From Emcibacter sp048269205 (GTDB lineage Bacteria; Pseudomonadota; Alphaproteobacteria; Sphingomonadales; Emcibacteraceae), in assembly GCF_048269205.1 (NCBI RefSeq), contig NZ_JBLXJC010000001.1, forward strand, positions 1,426,001 to 1,490,000: DNA of 64,000 nucleotides, in the 5' to 3' direction. How positions within the stretch are numbered: the stretch's first letter is position 1; each line of letters starts with the position of its first letter. Positions 63,159-64,000 of this stretch are shown in pieces. Below the pieces are notes generated by a model. It had not been told where the DNA came from. It worked only from the letters and a program-made list of their open reading frames with translations, and made no database searches. The position numbers were made by a program, and so were the translations under genes.

Positions 63159-63348
63159 TTGTCGTTCAGGAAAATACGTGGCGCTGAGCTCTCTAAGCTT
63201 TGCACTGAGCTCTTTTAACTTTTTGGCAAGATTTCGGATCGCTCTTACCCCCTGCTTACGTCAAAATACCACTTTTAAATCAAAGCTTTTCCTTTATAAC
63301 CGGCATTTGATACCAAAAGGTAAATGAATGCAACGCTTTTTAACAAAA

Positions 63349-64000
63349 TTATATGGCCGAAAGAGGTAAGTAGTAGGATTCCAGCAGTCCTGCGGCCTTT
63401 CGGGCTTTTTTATTAAAAGGTGGTTTTAATTTACCGCTAAAATATTTTTTCACCAGTTCCTGGTATTTTTCCTGCCCATTCCAGCCTTTTTGCTCACAAA
63501 GCCAGGAGAACCACTTCTGTCCCTTGGCAACATGGCTGATTTCTTCGTCATAAATGACTTTCAGGGCCGATGCACTCTTGCTATCGCCGAAATTCTCCAT
63601 GCGTTTTACCATCCCGGGCGTAACGTCCAGACCCCGCGCCTCAAGTACCAATGGCACTATTGCAAGCCTGGCGGCCAGGTCATTCCGGGTATCATGTGCC
63701 GCCTGCCACAGACCGTCATGGGCCGGCAACTCGCCGTAGAAGGTACCGAGGTCCTCGAGACGCTGCTCGATGAGCATAAAATGCCGAGCTTCGTCGTCTC
63801 CAACTTCCACCCAGTCATTAATGAAGTCCTCGGGCATGTCGTGACCGAAACGGGCAACAATATCCCAGGCCAGGTCAATGGCGTTCAGTTCGATGTGGGC
63901 AATAGCGTGCATCAGGGCGATGCGGTTTTCCAGGCTGCCGCCTCTACCGCGTTTCGGCATGTCTTTCGGGAACAAAAGTTCGGGCTTTTCCGGCCGGGCA
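63349..64000 (-). CDS. DUF455 ferritin-like protein (5' end cut off by the window)
   Basis: Runs off the right edge; about 216 residues are visible and roughly 50-60 N-terminal residues are missing, judging by family size. In-frame codons before the TTG at 63975 read ARPEKPELLFPKDMPKR, the usual middle of the family, so the TTG is not the start. Metal-binding ExxH-like pairs typical of the ferritin-like fold are visible (HIELNAIDL; DDEARHF; DEEISHV). The family is predicted to be a di-iron protein; its reaction is unknown. In relatives it lies beside the M23/bactofilin pair. Confidence 0.9.
   Translation of the reverse strand, partial: ARPEKPELLFPKDMPKRGRGGSLENRIALMHAIAHIELNAIDLAWDIVARFGHDMPEDFINDWVEVGDDEARHFMLIEQRLEDLGTFYGELPAHDGLWQAAHDTRNDLAARLAIVPLVLEARGLDVTPGMVKRMENFGDSKSASALKVIYDEEISHVAKGQKWFSWLCEQKGWNGQEKYQELVKKYFSGKLKPPFNKKARKAAGLLESYYLPLSAI

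Overview
The window is a continuous piece of an alphaproteobacterial chromosome, moderately GC-rich by eye and almost fully coding. The class is inferred from gene order and protein details: trpG-trpD-trpC-moaC-moeA-lexA facing comEC; rpsF-rpsR-rplI-dnaB-alr continuing to radA-cvpA-purF; pepA/lptD-surA-pdxA-rsmA; and rne diverging from amiC-mrcA-prfB. RNase E carries the acidic insertion inside its S1 domain and the C-terminal Gly-Trp-Trp motif known from Caulobacter, and the lexA promoter carries GTTC-type half-sites rather than the enterobacterial SOS box. Order and genus cannot be fixed from the sequence alone; the marine Emcibacterales/Kordiimonadales type is a guess.

Layout. 0-7.2 kb: comEC (+) meets lexA and the tryptophan/molybdopterin operon (-). 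7.3-8.8 kb: a dicarboxylate/amino-acid:cation symporter, its terminator and tRNA-Gln(CUG). 8.9-21.3 kb: a rightward run of exopolyphosphatase, rlmE, guaB, an RsmB-type methyltransferase, guaA, two GNATs, panB, a membrane TPR protein, bamB and der. 21.3-22.2 kb: an unrecognised membrane protein and four short palindromic repeats. 22.2-32.4 kb: a leftward run from rpsF through rplI, dnaB, alr, mlaEF, radA, cvpA and purF to an SDR. 32.7-40.5 kb: the fatty-acid synthesis set fabD-fabG-acpP-fabF with mltG, then three accessory genes, then yicC-gmk. 40.5-45.9 kb (-): rsmA, pdxA, surA, lptD. 46.1-48.1 kb: pepA-holC. 48.1-56 kb: a small unknown, an ABC-F ATPase, ndk, a DsbA-like oxidoreductase, an M48 protease with TPRs and RNase E. 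56.5-61.5 kb: amiC, mrcA (PBP1A) and prfB with its programmed +1 frameshift. 61.5-64 kb (-): bactofilin, an M23 peptidase and the 3' part of a DUF455 ferritin-like gene that runs off the window.

Functionally this is a housekeeping region: nucleotide synthesis (guaA, guaB, purF, ndk, gmk), translation and RNA decay, outer-membrane assembly (bamB, surA, lptD, mlaEF), peptidoglycan work (alr, mltG, amiC, PBP1A, M23/bactofilin) and lipid synthesis. I found no CRISPR array, prophage, transposase, toxin-antitoxin pair or defence system, and no evidence of a wholly new system. The points most worth a second look are the missing ordinary start of comEC next to an 8-G tract, the alternating palindromic repeats after der, the three-gene interruption between mltG and yicC, the absence of lptF/lptG beside lptD, and the basic/acidic tails on S6 and L9.
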